A stretch of 64,000 bases of DNA, taken from the NCBI GenBank assembly GCA_035275345.1, contig DATEMY010000594.1, positions 1-64,000 of the forward strand, read 5' to 3'. Both the position numbers and the translations under genes were made by a program. This DNA is from JAJVID01 sp035275345. GTDB lineage: Bacteria; Acidobacteriota; Blastocatellia; RBC074. The notes beneath the pieces were generated by a model. It was not told where the DNA came from. It worked only from the letters and a program-made list of their open reading frames with translations, and searched no databases. Of this stretch, positions 18,447 through 27,082 are shown piece after piece (the stretch's first letter is position 1; the number at the start of each line of letters is the position of its first letter).

Positions 18447-18493
18447 GTGTTAAACCAGGGCTCTTTATCAGCAGATTGACCTGGTTTAAACAC
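18447..18493. promoter_or_regulatory. Inverted repeat in the leader of the first EPS operon
   Basis: GTGTTAAACCAGG (18447-18459) is matched by CCTGGTTTAAACAC (18480-18493), complementary except for one extra base, with a 20-nt spacer. It lies 27-73 nt before the ATG at 18420. It could be an operator or an RNA hairpin controlling the operon; which one is inference. Confidence 0.5.
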
Positions 18494-19292
18494 ACCCGTC
18501 CCGATAACTGTGAAACCGTGAAGGAAACCTCATGCCGAGGCAGCTTGATAGTTGTTTTTCAATAACGTCGAATTTAAGCCCTGGGACCGCTACAACCGCA
18601 AAATCATTCTCTACCCAAGCCGGGCAGCCTGGGTTAAACGGGTTACTTTCAAATGCTTATTGCCCCTCAAAGATAGGTTCCAGGGACAATACGACGCAGC
18701 AGCATTAGATTACCGAATAACTCTACTTAGTTGATATGCTGCAGCGTAATGCCGCAAGGCTGATCTGCTTCGGGTCGAAATACTCATTCCGAGTCTGCGC
18801 ATTGGACGTCGTCATTGGCAAGCGCCATTTGTCGGAGCAGATGCCAGAGAACGAAGACCGATTACACACTCCGAGTCAGTACCGTAATCGGAAGACCAAA
18901 GCGCTATGAGTACGCTTTGAAGATCAGCCTGAGCGACGCGATATTGTTTTTCTTGGACTGCAGAGGTAAGGAAAAGGTCCGTCGGGAGGAGGGGTTCCAA
19001 TCCTGTGCATATGACTAATAACCTTCATCTGTTTATTGGTCTATCTTTCTCTTGAACTTTCTCTTGAAGTATTCAATGGGGAAGGCTTTTTTTTAACATC
19101 CTGCGCAATGATAAGGCCCTGTGTAACAACAGAATCAAGGCTAATGGGTATATAGCATACGGCCAATTGGGCGTCAATAATAATAATAATGTCCTTTGTT
19201 GGAGTGGCGCGATTAAAAGCGGAAGGATGAATGGAAGCAGAAATCGCGGAAGGCGTCATCAGATTTCCATATTTGAGAGAACAGCGCTAACG
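18494..19292. other. Noncoding stretch between divergent transcription units
   Basis: About 800 bases without a convincing gene. Short open frames exist on both strands but none has a good ribosome site together with protein-like composition. Promoter elements for the minus-strand operon should lie here, but no clear -35/-10 pair was recognised on that strand. Nothing else was seen. Confidence 0.55.
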
Positions 19293-19341
19293 CAATGCGC
19301 ATTGTACGTGAATTGACAGTCTGCAACAACTGATGTATAAG
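19293..19341 (+). promoter_or_regulatory. Near-consensus sigma-70 promoter with adjacent palindrome
   Basis: TTGACA at 19313-19318, a 17-nt spacer, then TATAAG at 19336-19341 form a near-perfect -35/-10 pair. A perfect 12-bp palindrome, CAATGCGCATTG (19293-19304), sits 8 nt upstream of the -35 box and could be a regulator site. The downstream gene is the TonB receptor at 19647, giving a leader of about 300 nt. Confidence 0.65.
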
Positions 19342-19646
19342 CTTACGCCATCTGAGTTAAAATCGTCAATTATAAGACTTCAAGTAACAAAGGAATTCGA
19401 TTTTCAAGTGGATGGGGTTGCCCTTCCCGCTTGGAAGGCGGCGCGCTATCCTCGGTCCGGCGACGTCGTCGGGTTAGGTTCAGGCGTTGCGGGAGAAGAA
19501 GGATTCAGGGCTTCAGACTAGGCGTCACTTTGCCGGCCGGGCAGTGATGTTCACCAACCTAACGAAAGGTAAGACGCGAAGCGTCATTACGGCATTTACT
19601 CGCGTATTCCCGCGTCTTCCTTGCGGATCACCTTCAAGGAGGAAGT
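19342..19646 (+). other. Long 5' leader of the TonB receptor gene
   Basis: About 300 transcribed but apparently untranslated bases between the predicted promoter and the ATG at 19647. It contains the small hairpin GACGCGAAGCGTC near 19573 and ends in a strong ribosome site, AAGGAGGAAGT. A 62-codon frame begins at 19333 but has no ribosome site. No known riboswitch was recognised. Confidence 0.4.
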
Positions 19647-22600
19647 ATGAAAACCACTCGTTTCCTGATCCTCAGTCTCTTTATTCTCACGTTTTCCACC
19701 GACTGCTTTGGGCAGACAGCTTCGACGGCCAGTATTGTGGGAGAGGTTACAGACGCCAACGGCGCAGTGGTCGCCAAGGCCGCGGTAAAACTGGTGGATA
19801 AAGCCACCGGGGCCGAGAAGACAACCGCTACCGACAGCGCCGGGCGATATGTCTTTGCGGCGGTTGAACCCGGGAGCTACGATTTGACAGTCACGGCGCA
19901 GGGCTTCCGCACCGCTGTTACCACCGGAGTCAAAGCGGAAGTGACCAAAGTGGCGACCATCGATGTGTCGTTGCAGATCGGCGGGGCCGCCGAGCAGGTG
20001 ACAGTGACGGCGGTTGGAGAGGCGCAGTTGCAGACTGCGGATTCCGCCGTCGGCAACGTCATTGACGCTGACCGGATCAAGCGCCTGCCGACGGCCAATC
20101 GGCAGGCGACCGATCTTTTGCGGCTGCAACCGCTCGTCGCGCCGGGCGGCGAGGTCTCCGGTTCGCGCGCCGATCAGAATACTTACACGCTCGACGGCAT
20201 TGACGTGACTGACCAAGTCGGATTTCGCGGCGCGTTTTTTACCGTCGTGCCGACGCCGACCGAATCGGTGGAGGAGTTCCGGTCGACGGTGGCCAATCCG
20301 AATGCGACCTTCGGCCGTTCCGCCGGCGCGCAGACGACGCTGGTGACCAAGCGCGGCAGGAACAGTTTATTCGGCTCGGTTTACGAGTATCACCAGAATG
20401 ACAACCTCAACGCCAATTCGTGGACGAACAACCAGCGGGGGGTGGCCAAACCGCCGCTGATTGAAAATCGCTTCGGCTTTTCGCTCGGCGGCCCCATCTG
20501 GAAGGACAAGGTCTTCTTCTTCGGCAACTACGAAGGTCGCCGGGTACCCGGCTCGACGACCGTCACGCGCGTCGTGCCGACGCAGAGCTTTCGCGACGGC
20601 CAACTCCGGTTTAGGGACAGCGCGGGCAATGTCGTGACGATTGACCCGAAGACCTTCGATTCGCGCGGCCTCGGCGCGAATCCGGCGATCCTTGCTTATC
20701 TCAAAAAGCTGCCGCTGCCGAACGCGTCTGGCTTCGGCGACGGGCTGAACACGGGCGGCTTTTCCGCCAATATCCCGACCACCACCCGCGAGGATTACGG
20801 CGTGCTGCGGCTCGATTACCAGGTCAACGAGAACTGGTCGTTCGAAGCCAAGGGAGCGTTGTTCCGCAGCATTCAGTCCGGCGCCAATCAAGTCAACCTG
20901 CTCGACCTCGCGGCCGGCGCCGACACCACGCAGCGACCGAAGAATCTGACCTTCGGGCTGACCGGGACCATCGGCTCCAACTTCGTCAACGAGGCGCGTA
21001 TCGGGCACTCCTTCGATGATTTCGTTTTGAAGGTCATCACGCCGACCGGCGCGCCCTCCGGTTTCAACATCGCGGTCAACCTGGCGCAAACACCGTCGGA
21101 TAACAACCCGGCGCTCGCGCTGCTCGACGAGGCGATCGATGTGGACACGCAGCGGGCGCGGGAACAGTCGCTGGGCGGCGGCACCTGGCAGTTCATTGAC
21201 AACGCCACCTGGACGAAGGGCGCGCATACCGTGCAGTTCGGCGGCAATATGCGCCGCATCTCGACCTTCCACTTCCGCAACGACAAGGTGATCGGCTCGG
21301 TGGCCTTTCCGGTGGCCGACATCGGCACAGCCGGAAACACGCCCGTTGCGGCGACTGAACGTCCGCAAACGTGCAACCTCACCGCCACGCCCGCCATTAC
21401 GACCAACTGTCTCCAGGCGAGTGACGTGAACCGCTACAACCAATATTACAAATCGTTGCTCGGCATCGTGGACAACGTCAGTTATCTGGCCGTGCGCGAC
21501 GCCGACCTGAAACCGACGCCGATCGGCACGGGGCTGATCAATAACGCCGTGCTGCGCCACTGGGAGTTCTACGCCGGCGACATTTGGAAGCTGAGGCCGA
21601 ATCTGACCGTCAGCTACGGTTTACGCTATCAGTGGCACACGCCGCCGATAGATGAGCTGGACCGCCAGACGCTGCTGGCTTACAAAGACACCGGGCAATT
21701 GATTGACCCGCAGGATTACCTGAAGCAAAAGGCTGCGGCGGCGGCCAATGGAGACATCTTCAATCCAGACATCTCCTACCTCCCGATCAAAAATGCGCCG
21801 CAGGATGGAGTCTTCCGGATTAACCGCAAAGACTTCTCGCCACGCGCTTCGGTGGCCTGGGAACCACGGTTCAAGGGCGGCCCATTCGGCTTCCTCTTCG
21901 GCGAAAACAAGTCGGCGTTGCGTGGCGGCTACTCGCTGATCTACGACCGCGTCAACACCATCTCCAGCGTTGTCGTGCCGATGCTCGGCGTCGGTTTCGC
22001 GCAGACGCTCAGTGTCATCAGGCCGCTTAACAGCGCCGGGCTGCCTTTCCGCGCCGGAGTTGACGGCGCCATTCCCGTGCCGGTGAACACGGCGGTCACT
22101 GCGCCCGTCGTCCCGGCCAAACCCTTCGGCGAGACGCTCTCGTTCACCATGGATCCGGGCATCGAAGACCCTTATAACCACGCCGTCAATTTCAGCATTC
22201 AGCGCGAACTGCCGGGCCGCATGCTTCTCGAAGTCAGTTATGTGGGGCGGTTTGCGCGCAACCTCTACCAGAACGTCAACCTCAATTCCGCGCCGATCTT
22301 TTTCAAGGACAAGGCTTCGGGCCAGACTTTCGCCCAGGCCTTCGACGCCGTCGCGGCGCAATTGCGTGGCGGGGTAAAACCGGAGGCCGTGACGTCGCAG
22401 CCCTGGTTCCAGAATCAACTCGGCGCGGCGCTGGGACCCACTGCCACGCAGGTGCTGGCCGCGCAGCAGACCGCCGGCTTCACCGGCGGCAATATCAACA
22501 ATCTCTGGAACACGTTCATTGACTTCGTTGCGCCTCGGTCATTCAACAACCAGCAATCGCTCGATCTGTTCGTGCGGACGAGTCTGGGCCGGTCGAATTA

Positions 22601-23399
22601 CAACGCGATGGCCATCACGCTGCACCAGCGGCTGGCGCGGGGCCTGACCTTCGACGTCAACTACACGCTCGGCAAATCGCTCGACCAGATCGGTCTGATC
22701 CAGAACAACGTCGGCCAGTTTTCTTCAAGCTTTGACGGCGACATTGATTACGGCCCTTCGGATTTCGACTTCCGCCACATCTTCAACGCCAACGGCGTCT
22801 ACGACCTGCCCTTCGGCAAAGGACGCTTCAGCGCGGGGAAATATCTGAACAAGGTGATCGGCGGCTGGCACGTGTCGGGCATTTATCAGGCCTTCAGCGG
22901 CGCGCCGCTGACCGTGGTGCAGGGCACGCAGGTCTACGGCGCGGGTCTGATCTTCGGCGCCTCGACCGGCGCGATCCCGACCGGCAGGCTCGACATCGAC
23001 AATAGCGTCAAGAGCGGTGTGAGCGGTTCGGGTGGCGTCGGCGCGAGCGGCAATCCGGCCACCAAAGGCACGGGGCTGAACCTCTTCTCCGACCCGGAGA
23101 AGGTTTCAAAGAGCTTCCGCTCGATTCAACTGGCGGCAGACGGCCGGCAGGGGCGTGGCGCGCTGCGCGGCCCGTCGCGCTGGCAGTTCGATCTGTCGGT
23201 AGGCAAGACGACGACGATTTACGAACGGATCAAATTCGGATTGCAGTTCGATTTCTTCAATGTCTTCAACAAGGTCAATTTTGCCGACCCGACGCTCGAC
23301 CTGCGCAACCCCGCCACCTTCGGCGTGATCACCACCCAGTTGATCGCCTCTGGGTTACGGCCGAGAGCTATTCAGATAGGCGCGCGACTGGAATTCTGA
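19647..23399 (+). CDS. Oar-like TonB-dependent outer-membrane receptor
   Basis: A 1250-residue protein. The signal peptide ends near FGQTAS (about residue 24). Residues about 27-105 are a carboxypeptidase-regulatory-like domain (SIVGEVTDANGAVVAKAAVK; DSAGRYVFAAVEPGSYDL). The plug follows with AEQVTVTA and TYTLDGIDVTD, then a long beta-barrel with aromatic girdle strands, ending in a terminal Phe (IGARLEF) as expected for BAM insertion. This is the abundant OmpA-related (Oar-like) receptor type of Acidobacteriota; substrates are usually unknown and may be glycans or peptides. It is monocistronic: its own promoter lies at 19313-19341 and a hairpin follows at 23450. A strong AAGGAGG precedes the ATG. 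Confidence 0.93.
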   Translation: MKTTRFLILSLFILTFSTDCFGQTASTASIVGEVTDANGAVVAKAAVKLVDKATGAEKTTATDSAGRYVFAAVEPGSYDLTVTAQGFRTAVTTGVKAEVTKVATIDVSLQIGGAAEQVTVTAVGEAQLQTADSAVGNVIDADRIKRLPTANRQATDLLRLQPLVAPGGEVSGSRADQNTYTLDGIDVTDQVGFRGAFFTVVPTPTESVEEFRSTVANPNATFGRSAGAQTTLVTKRGRNSLFGSVYEYHQNDNLNANSWTNNQRGVAKPPLIENRFGFSLGGPIWKDKVFFFGNYEGRRVPGSTTVTRVVPTQSFRDGQLRFRDSAGNVVTIDPKTFDSRGLGANPAILAYLKKLPLPNASGFGDGLNTGGFSANIPTTTREDYGVLRLDYQVNENWSFEAKGALFRSIQSGANQVNLLDLAAGADTTQRPKNLTFGLTGTIGSNFVNEARIGHSFDDFVLKVITPTGAPSGFNIAVNLAQTPSDNNPALALLDEAIDVDTQRAREQSLGGGTWQFIDNATWTKGAHTVQFGGNMRRISTFHFRNDKVIGSVAFPVADIGTAGNTPVAATERPQTCNLTATPAITTNCLQASDVNRYNQYYKSLLGIVDNVSYLAVRDADLKPTPIGTGLINNAVLRHWEFYAGDIWKLRPNLTVSYGLRYQWHTPPIDELDRQTLLAYKDTGQLIDPQDYLKQKAAAAANGDIFNPDISYLPIKNAPQDGVFRINRKDFSPRASVAWEPRFKGGPFGFLFGENKSALRGGYSLIYDRVNTISSVVVPMLGVGFAQTLSVIRPLNSAGLPFRAGVDGAIPVPVNTAVTAPVVPAKPFGETLSFTMDPGIEDPYNHAVNFSIQRELPGRMLLEVSYVGRFARNLYQNVNLNSAPIFFKDKASGQTFAQAFDAVAAQLRGGVKPEAVTSQPWFQNQLGAALGPTATQVLAAQQTAGFTGGNINNLWNTFIDFVAPRSFNNQQSLDLFVRTSLGRSNYNAMAITLHQRLARGLTFDVNYTLGKSLDQIGLIQNNVGQFSSSFDGDIDYGPSDFDFRHIFNANGVYDLPFGKGRFSAGKYLNKVIGGWHVSGIYQAFSGAPLTVVQGTQVYGAGLIFGASTGAIPTGRLDIDNSVKSGVSGSGGVGASGNPATKGTGLNLFSDPEKVSKSFRSIQLAADGRQGRGALRGPSRWQFDLSVGKTTTIYERIKFGLQFDFFNVFNKVNFADPTLDLRNPATFGVITTQLIASGLRPRAIQIGARLEF

Positions 23400-23449
23400 A
23401 TCAAGCCAGGCGTCATTCAGGCAAAGACAAAAGGCGAATATCAAAATAA

Positions 23450-23490
23450 AGAGTTCGTGGCGCGGTTTTTTTACATGCGCCACGAACTCT
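23450..23490 (+). terminator. Strong hairpin after the TonB receptor gene
   Basis: AGAGTTCGTGGCGC (23450-23463) and GCGCCACGAACTCT (23477-23490) are perfect 14-bp complementary arms around a 13-nt loop that carries a run of seven T. It lies 51 nt after the stop at 23399, in the gap facing the convergent methyltransferase gene, and may act in both directions. No T-tract follows the stem, so rho-independent action is not certain. Confidence 0.65.
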
Positions 23491-23667
23491 CAGGAAACCG
23501 GCTTGCCCGAATTATTACAACGGCCCCGGCGCCAAGGCGGCTTCATCCTCAAGATTGACTTCCTCCAAAATTAGTTGCTACGACGATCGTCTTCCAATGA
23601 CCATCAACGCGAAAATCCGGCAAAGGTTACGCGCGGCTTCCAGGATTTCCGCCAAAAACCATTTACT

Positions 23668-24423
23668 TCAGCGACCGTAAACGGAAACATGTTTGTCACT
23701 GGCGGAGTTGAATGGCTCTCGGTTCCAGCCGCCCCAACGGTCTTTCAGACGCAACCCGGCGATGCGGGCCATAAGATCGAGCTCGCTGGGCCAGGCGTAC
23801 CGCTGGACCACCGGGTTCAGGCGAACTCCTGCGGGGGATAGAGACACGTGGCTCTCCTCGATCATCTGCGTCGCCATGTCGTGGCGAAGCACATCAAGAC
23901 GGACTTCATCGACCCGGATTGTTTCGGCGTCCACGTATTGGTTGTTGCGTAACCGGTAAAGAAAGGAAGGCACATAGGCTTCCACCACAAAGGATCCTTC
24001 GTCGATGAGATGGTTGGCGACATTCTGGAAGCATCGCACCTGGTCGTCCTGGGTCAGGAGGTTGAATAGTGAATTCCACACGACGAAGATCAATCGATAG
24101 GCGTCCGGCGCGTGTACATCGGCGAAGTCTCCGACCGTAACCGAGATCTCGGCGCCACCCGGCTTCGCTCGCAATTGGGCAATCATCGCAGGTGAGATAT
24201 CGATTCCGTCGACGCGGATTCCCCGTGCGGCGAGCGGCAACGCGATCCGGCCGGCGCCGATGGCGAGCTCCAACGCGGGACCATGACCCGCCAGCCGCTC
24301 CAGGAACGTGACGGCCTCAATCTCGTCGCCGCGTTGGACGTCACGGTAGGTCTCGGCGACGTCCTCGCCAAAGCTCATGCTCGGCTCATAACCCTTCATA
24401 ATTCGACATCGATTTCTCCGCAT
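23668..24423 (-). CDS. Class I SAM-dependent methyltransferase
   Basis: Up to 251 residues. ALELAIGAGRIALPLA near residue 50 is motif I (E/DxGxGxG-like) and VDGIDISPAMI is the acidic motif II; IFVVWNSLFNLLTQDDQ matches the family post-motif region. This is the Methyltransf_25/11 type acting on small molecules; the substrate is unknown. The start is uncertain: Met at 24399 and Met at 24378 are alternatives and both leave the fold intact. The gene stands alone, convergent to the TonB receptor and 42 nt downstream of the beta-propeller gene, so it may be co-transcribed with the latter. Confidence 0.85.
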   Translation of the reverse strand: MRRNRCRIMKGYEPSMSFGEDVAETYRDVQRGDEIEAVTFLERLAGHGPALELAIGAGRIALPLAARGIRVDGIDISPAMIAQLRAKPGGAEISVTVGDFADVHAPDAYRLIFVVWNSLFNLLTQDDQVRCFQNVANHLIDEGSFVVEAYVPSFLYRLRNNQYVDAETIRVDEVRLDVLRHDMATQMIEESHVSLSPAGVRLNPVVQRYAWPSELDLMARIAGLRLKDRWGGWNREPFNSASDKHVSVYGR

Positions 24424-24465
24424 CGCCCGATGTGAACGGCGAAATCGTTGTAGCGCAGTTTCAGC

Positions 24466-25845
24466 TTACTTGCTGCTTGACTTGTCGGCGATGGCAATCA
24501 AATGACCTTGCGTGCGGAAGAAGAGGGTTCCTTCAGAGATAGCGGGTGTGGCCATACAGATCTCTCCCATGCTGTTCTTGGCCAGCGCCTCGAATTTGGG
24601 GCCTGCCTTGACCACATAAATGTCTCCGTCTTCACTTGAGAAGTAGAGCTTGCCGGCGGCCGCCACGGGCGATGCCGTGAAGCCGGTCGTACCCTCGCCA
24701 AGCCGCTCCTGGTAGACGCGGGCGCCTGTTTTGGCCTCGAAACAATTGAGGACGCCGTTGTTTTTACTGCTGTATAAATAATCGCCGTAAACCAATGGCG
24801 TGATCATGTAGGCGCCATCGCGCGGTACGCTCCAAGCCACATATTTGTTCGAGGTAGCGTCTTCCTTCAGAGAGATATCGCCGGTGGCGTCAAGGCGGAT
24901 CGCGTAGATGGGCGCCAGGCGGCCATGAGCGTTGGTGATGAACACCAGGTCATGCGCCACGATCGGAGTCGGAACCGGAATGTCTCCGCCGCCCTGGAGG
25001 CGCCAGATCTCTTTTCCGGTCGAAGCGTCATATCCACCGGTATGTTTATATCCGTTGATGAGAAGAAGAGTCCGATCCCCTGACCGATAGACGGTCGGGC
25101 TGCTCCAGGTGGGAACATCCTGCCGCGGCGTGCGCCAAATCTCGCTCCCATCTTTGATGCTGAAGGCGGCGACAAAGGAATCTTTCTGTATATCGCATTG
25201 CAGAAAGACCTTGTCTTCGAAAATGATGGGGGAACTTCCGAATTCCCACTGGGCGGAAGGGACCATGTAGAATCCGGAGTCCAGCACGCCGAGGTCCTTC
25301 TTCCAGAGCAGCTTTCCATTCAGGTCATAACAGTAGAGTCCCTCGGACCCGAACATGACCACCAGGCGCTGTCCGTCGGTCGCCGGAGTGGAGTTGGCAT
25401 GGGTAGCCTTTGTGTGGCGCTTGATTTTTGGAACCCCGGTATAGGCGACCTGCTCCCAGAGGATCTTGCCCGTTTGCTTATCCAGGCAGTAAACCATCCA
25501 CTTATGAGGAGTATCATCCTCGACTGAAGCAATGTCGCCGTACAGACCCACTCTGAGCTTGGCGTCTTTCTGCCCGCTGATGGCGCTTGTGATGAAGACC
25601 TGATTTCCCCAAATGACCGGGCTGGAATGGCCGAGGCCAGGTATTGGCGTCTTCCATTTTACGTTTTCGCCGGCAGGCGCATTCCATTTGGTCGGAGTGA
25701 CGAATCCTTCGGCGACGCCGCTGGCGTTTGGGCCACGAAACGTGGGCCAATGAATCTCTGGCGCGGGGGCGTTACCTGGTGAGGCGGAAAGAAGCGTACC
25801 TAACAACAGAAGTATAGCTGGGAATCGGAGAGCGCTATGGTTCAT
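24466..25845 (-). CDS. Secreted PQQ-type beta-propeller protein (BamB-like repeats)
   Basis: A 459-residue protein with a clear signal peptide (LRFPAILLLLGTLLSASPGNA). The mature part starts HWPTFRGPNASGVAEG, a motif typical of the PQQ-binding-like repeat proteins of Acidobacteriota and Planctomycetes. Repeats of the form DKQTGKILWEQ, DASTGKEIWRLQ and EAKTGARVYQE mark the successive blades of an eight-bladed propeller. These proteins are periplasmic and are thought to act as scaffolds or sugar/alcohol-binding modules; actual PQQ binding is not shown by sequence. No partner dehydrogenase is next to it, so no enzymatic role is proposed. Confidence 0.88.
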   Translation of the reverse strand: MNHSALRFPAILLLLGTLLSASPGNAPAPEIHWPTFRGPNASGVAEGFVTPTKWNAPAGENVKWKTPIPGLGHSSPVIWGNQVFITSAISGQKDAKLRVGLYGDIASVEDDTPHKWMVYCLDKQTGKILWEQVAYTGVPKIKRHTKATHANSTPATDGQRLVVMFGSEGLYCYDLNGKLLWKKDLGVLDSGFYMVPSAQWEFGSSPIIFEDKVFLQCDIQKDSFVAAFSIKDGSEIWRTPRQDVPTWSSPTVYRSGDRTLLLINGYKHTGGYDASTGKEIWRLQGGGDIPVPTPIVAHDLVFITNAHGRLAPIYAIRLDATGDISLKEDATSNKYVAWSVPRDGAYMITPLVYGDYLYSSKNNGVLNCFEAKTGARVYQERLGEGTTGFTASPVAAAGKLYFSSEDGDIYVVKAGPKFEALAKNSMGEICMATPAISEGTLFFRTQGHLIAIADKSSSK

Positions 25846-26043
25846 GTATAGTGTTCCTCTTACTTAAGTCGAAATTTGGATGACGCTGGGTTGCGGAGGC
25901 TATTCTGCCACGTGTAGCTATGCCTCACAAGACAGCCGGCGTCGCCGGGGACTGAGCAGAGCGCGGTTCCCAATATCGGGATGGCCGATTCACCTGGTTC
26001 CCGATCTGAACTGGCTTATCGATGAGTAGGAGCGCGAACCATT

Positions 26044-26077
26044 CGGGAGCCCAATCGGACATTCGATTGGGCTCCCG
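26044..26077. terminator. Perfect 14-bp inverted repeat downstream of the formyltransferase gene
   Basis: CGGGAGCCCAATCG (26044-26057) and CGATTGGGCTCCCG (26064-26077) form a perfect stem with a 6-nt loop. It lies 43 nt past the stop at 26120 of the minus-strand formyltransferase and about 200 nt upstream of the next gene, so it is most likely its terminator. The T-tract on the minus side is weak. Confidence 0.6.
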
Positions 26078-26119
26078 CTTTCAACGTTAAGCAACACCTC
26101 GAAGTCGTCTCTTGAATGA

Positions 26120-27019
26120 TTATGTGGTTCGGGAAATGTTCGGCCCTGTTTGCGAATTCATCTCGGGGCCAACGTCCGATAGCGAATTCAATTCACGCAA
26201 TCGACGTTTCAACCGCCGGCGTAGTTCGTCCTTCTCGCGTTTGACCGGTAAACGGTAGCGTTTACCGAGCGTGATGTCCTGCGGTTTGGGCTCGACAGTA
26301 CTATCAGCGATCATTCTCACCGCCTCGATCATCAGTCGCACGCATGGATCTGTCATCTGCGCTCGATAGTCAGCGATGAACGCCTCGAAATTAAGGCCAT
26401 AGGAATAATCGTAGCTGAGCGGCAGGGCTTCTTGAAGAATTATCTTGCCGGTGTCAACCGCGGGCTCGACGAAATGCACCGTGATACCGATCTCTGACTC
26501 GTCGTTATACAACTCCCAGAAGACCGGTGGCCCGCCGCGGTAGTAAGGCGCGCGCCCCTGGTGAATATTGATCGAGCCGAGTCGCGGAATTTTGAAAACG
26601 GATTCCTTCAGGATATTAGTTCCCCAGACAACTCCCAGATCAGCGTCAGTCGAACGCATCAATTCGATGGACTCAGCTGTGTGATAGTTCGACAAAAAAT
26701 ATACGGGCGCGTCTAGTCTCTCAGCGAATGCGCTCAGCGCTTTCTGGTTTTCCAGTATCTGATCGGCGGCGCCAGCCGATGTATCATTGCGACCAGCGAC
26801 CATGCGAACACCTTTCAAAGCGGTCGCAAGGTAACCTTCATAACGTATTGACCGGCGCAGTTTCTCTCGCAGTCCGGTGATTCGGCGGTTGATCTCAGTC
26901 TCTATAAACACGCCGGCAACTTCTACACCATCAAGCTTCAATAAATTATCTATCAAAGACTCAGCGTAGCCGTGCGTAAGCACAATTACGCGCAGTTTAT
27001 TATTTTCCCAGATCATAGA
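26120..27019 (-). CDS. Formyltransferase-family protein (Fmt/GART-like fold)
   Basis: About 299 residues from the ATG at 27019. A GTG at 27082 in the same frame would add 21 basic residues; neither has a good ribosome site, and the ATG was preferred because the fold begins right after it (LRVIVLTHGYAESL). The formyl-THF transferase core is visible: SINIHQGRAPYYRGGPPVFW is the Asn/His segment of the active site and GITVHFVEPAVDTGKII carries the conserved Asp loop. Related proteins formylate sugar amines such as dTDP-4-amino sugars, or methionyl-tRNA. The low similarity to housekeeping Fmt and the location near polysaccharide genes favour a sugar-modifying role (inferred). The C-terminal 40 residues are basic and unassigned. 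Confidence 0.8.
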   Translation of the reverse strand, partial: SMIWENNKLRVIVLTHGYAESLIDNLLKLDGVEVAGVFIETEINRRITGLREKLRRSIRYEGYLATALKGVRMVAGRNDTSAGAADQILENQKALSAFAERLDAPVYFLSNYHTAESIELMRSTDADLGVVWGTNILKESVFKIPRLGSINIHQGRAPYYRGGPPVFWELYNDESEIGITVHFVEPAVDTGKIILQEALPLSYDYSYGLNFEAFIADYRAQMTDPCVRLMIEAVRMIADSTVEPKPQDITLGKRYRLPVKREKDELRRRLKRRLRELNSLSDVGPEMNSQTGPNISRTT

Positions 27020-27082
27020 TTTTCGTTTCAGAAGAGTTCGTAATGGAAACTTCACACAAAATGGTTGAGCAAGAGCGGACAC

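Noticed and set aside
18814..18836. Sigma-54-like site (TTGGCAAGCGCCATTTGTC)
   Set aside because: The -24 GG fits but the -12 element lacks the required GC, and its orientation would not serve a nearby gene.
18812..19018. Short overlapping frames on both strands in the divergent spacer
   Set aside because: They overlap each other, lack ribosome sites and have no protein features.
20367..21560. Long minus-strand open frame (397 codons) inside the TonB receptor gene
   Set aside because: It is antisense to a clear receptor gene in GC-rich sequence, where the complementary frame stays open by codon bias; composition is Arg/Val-rich and no domain is visible.
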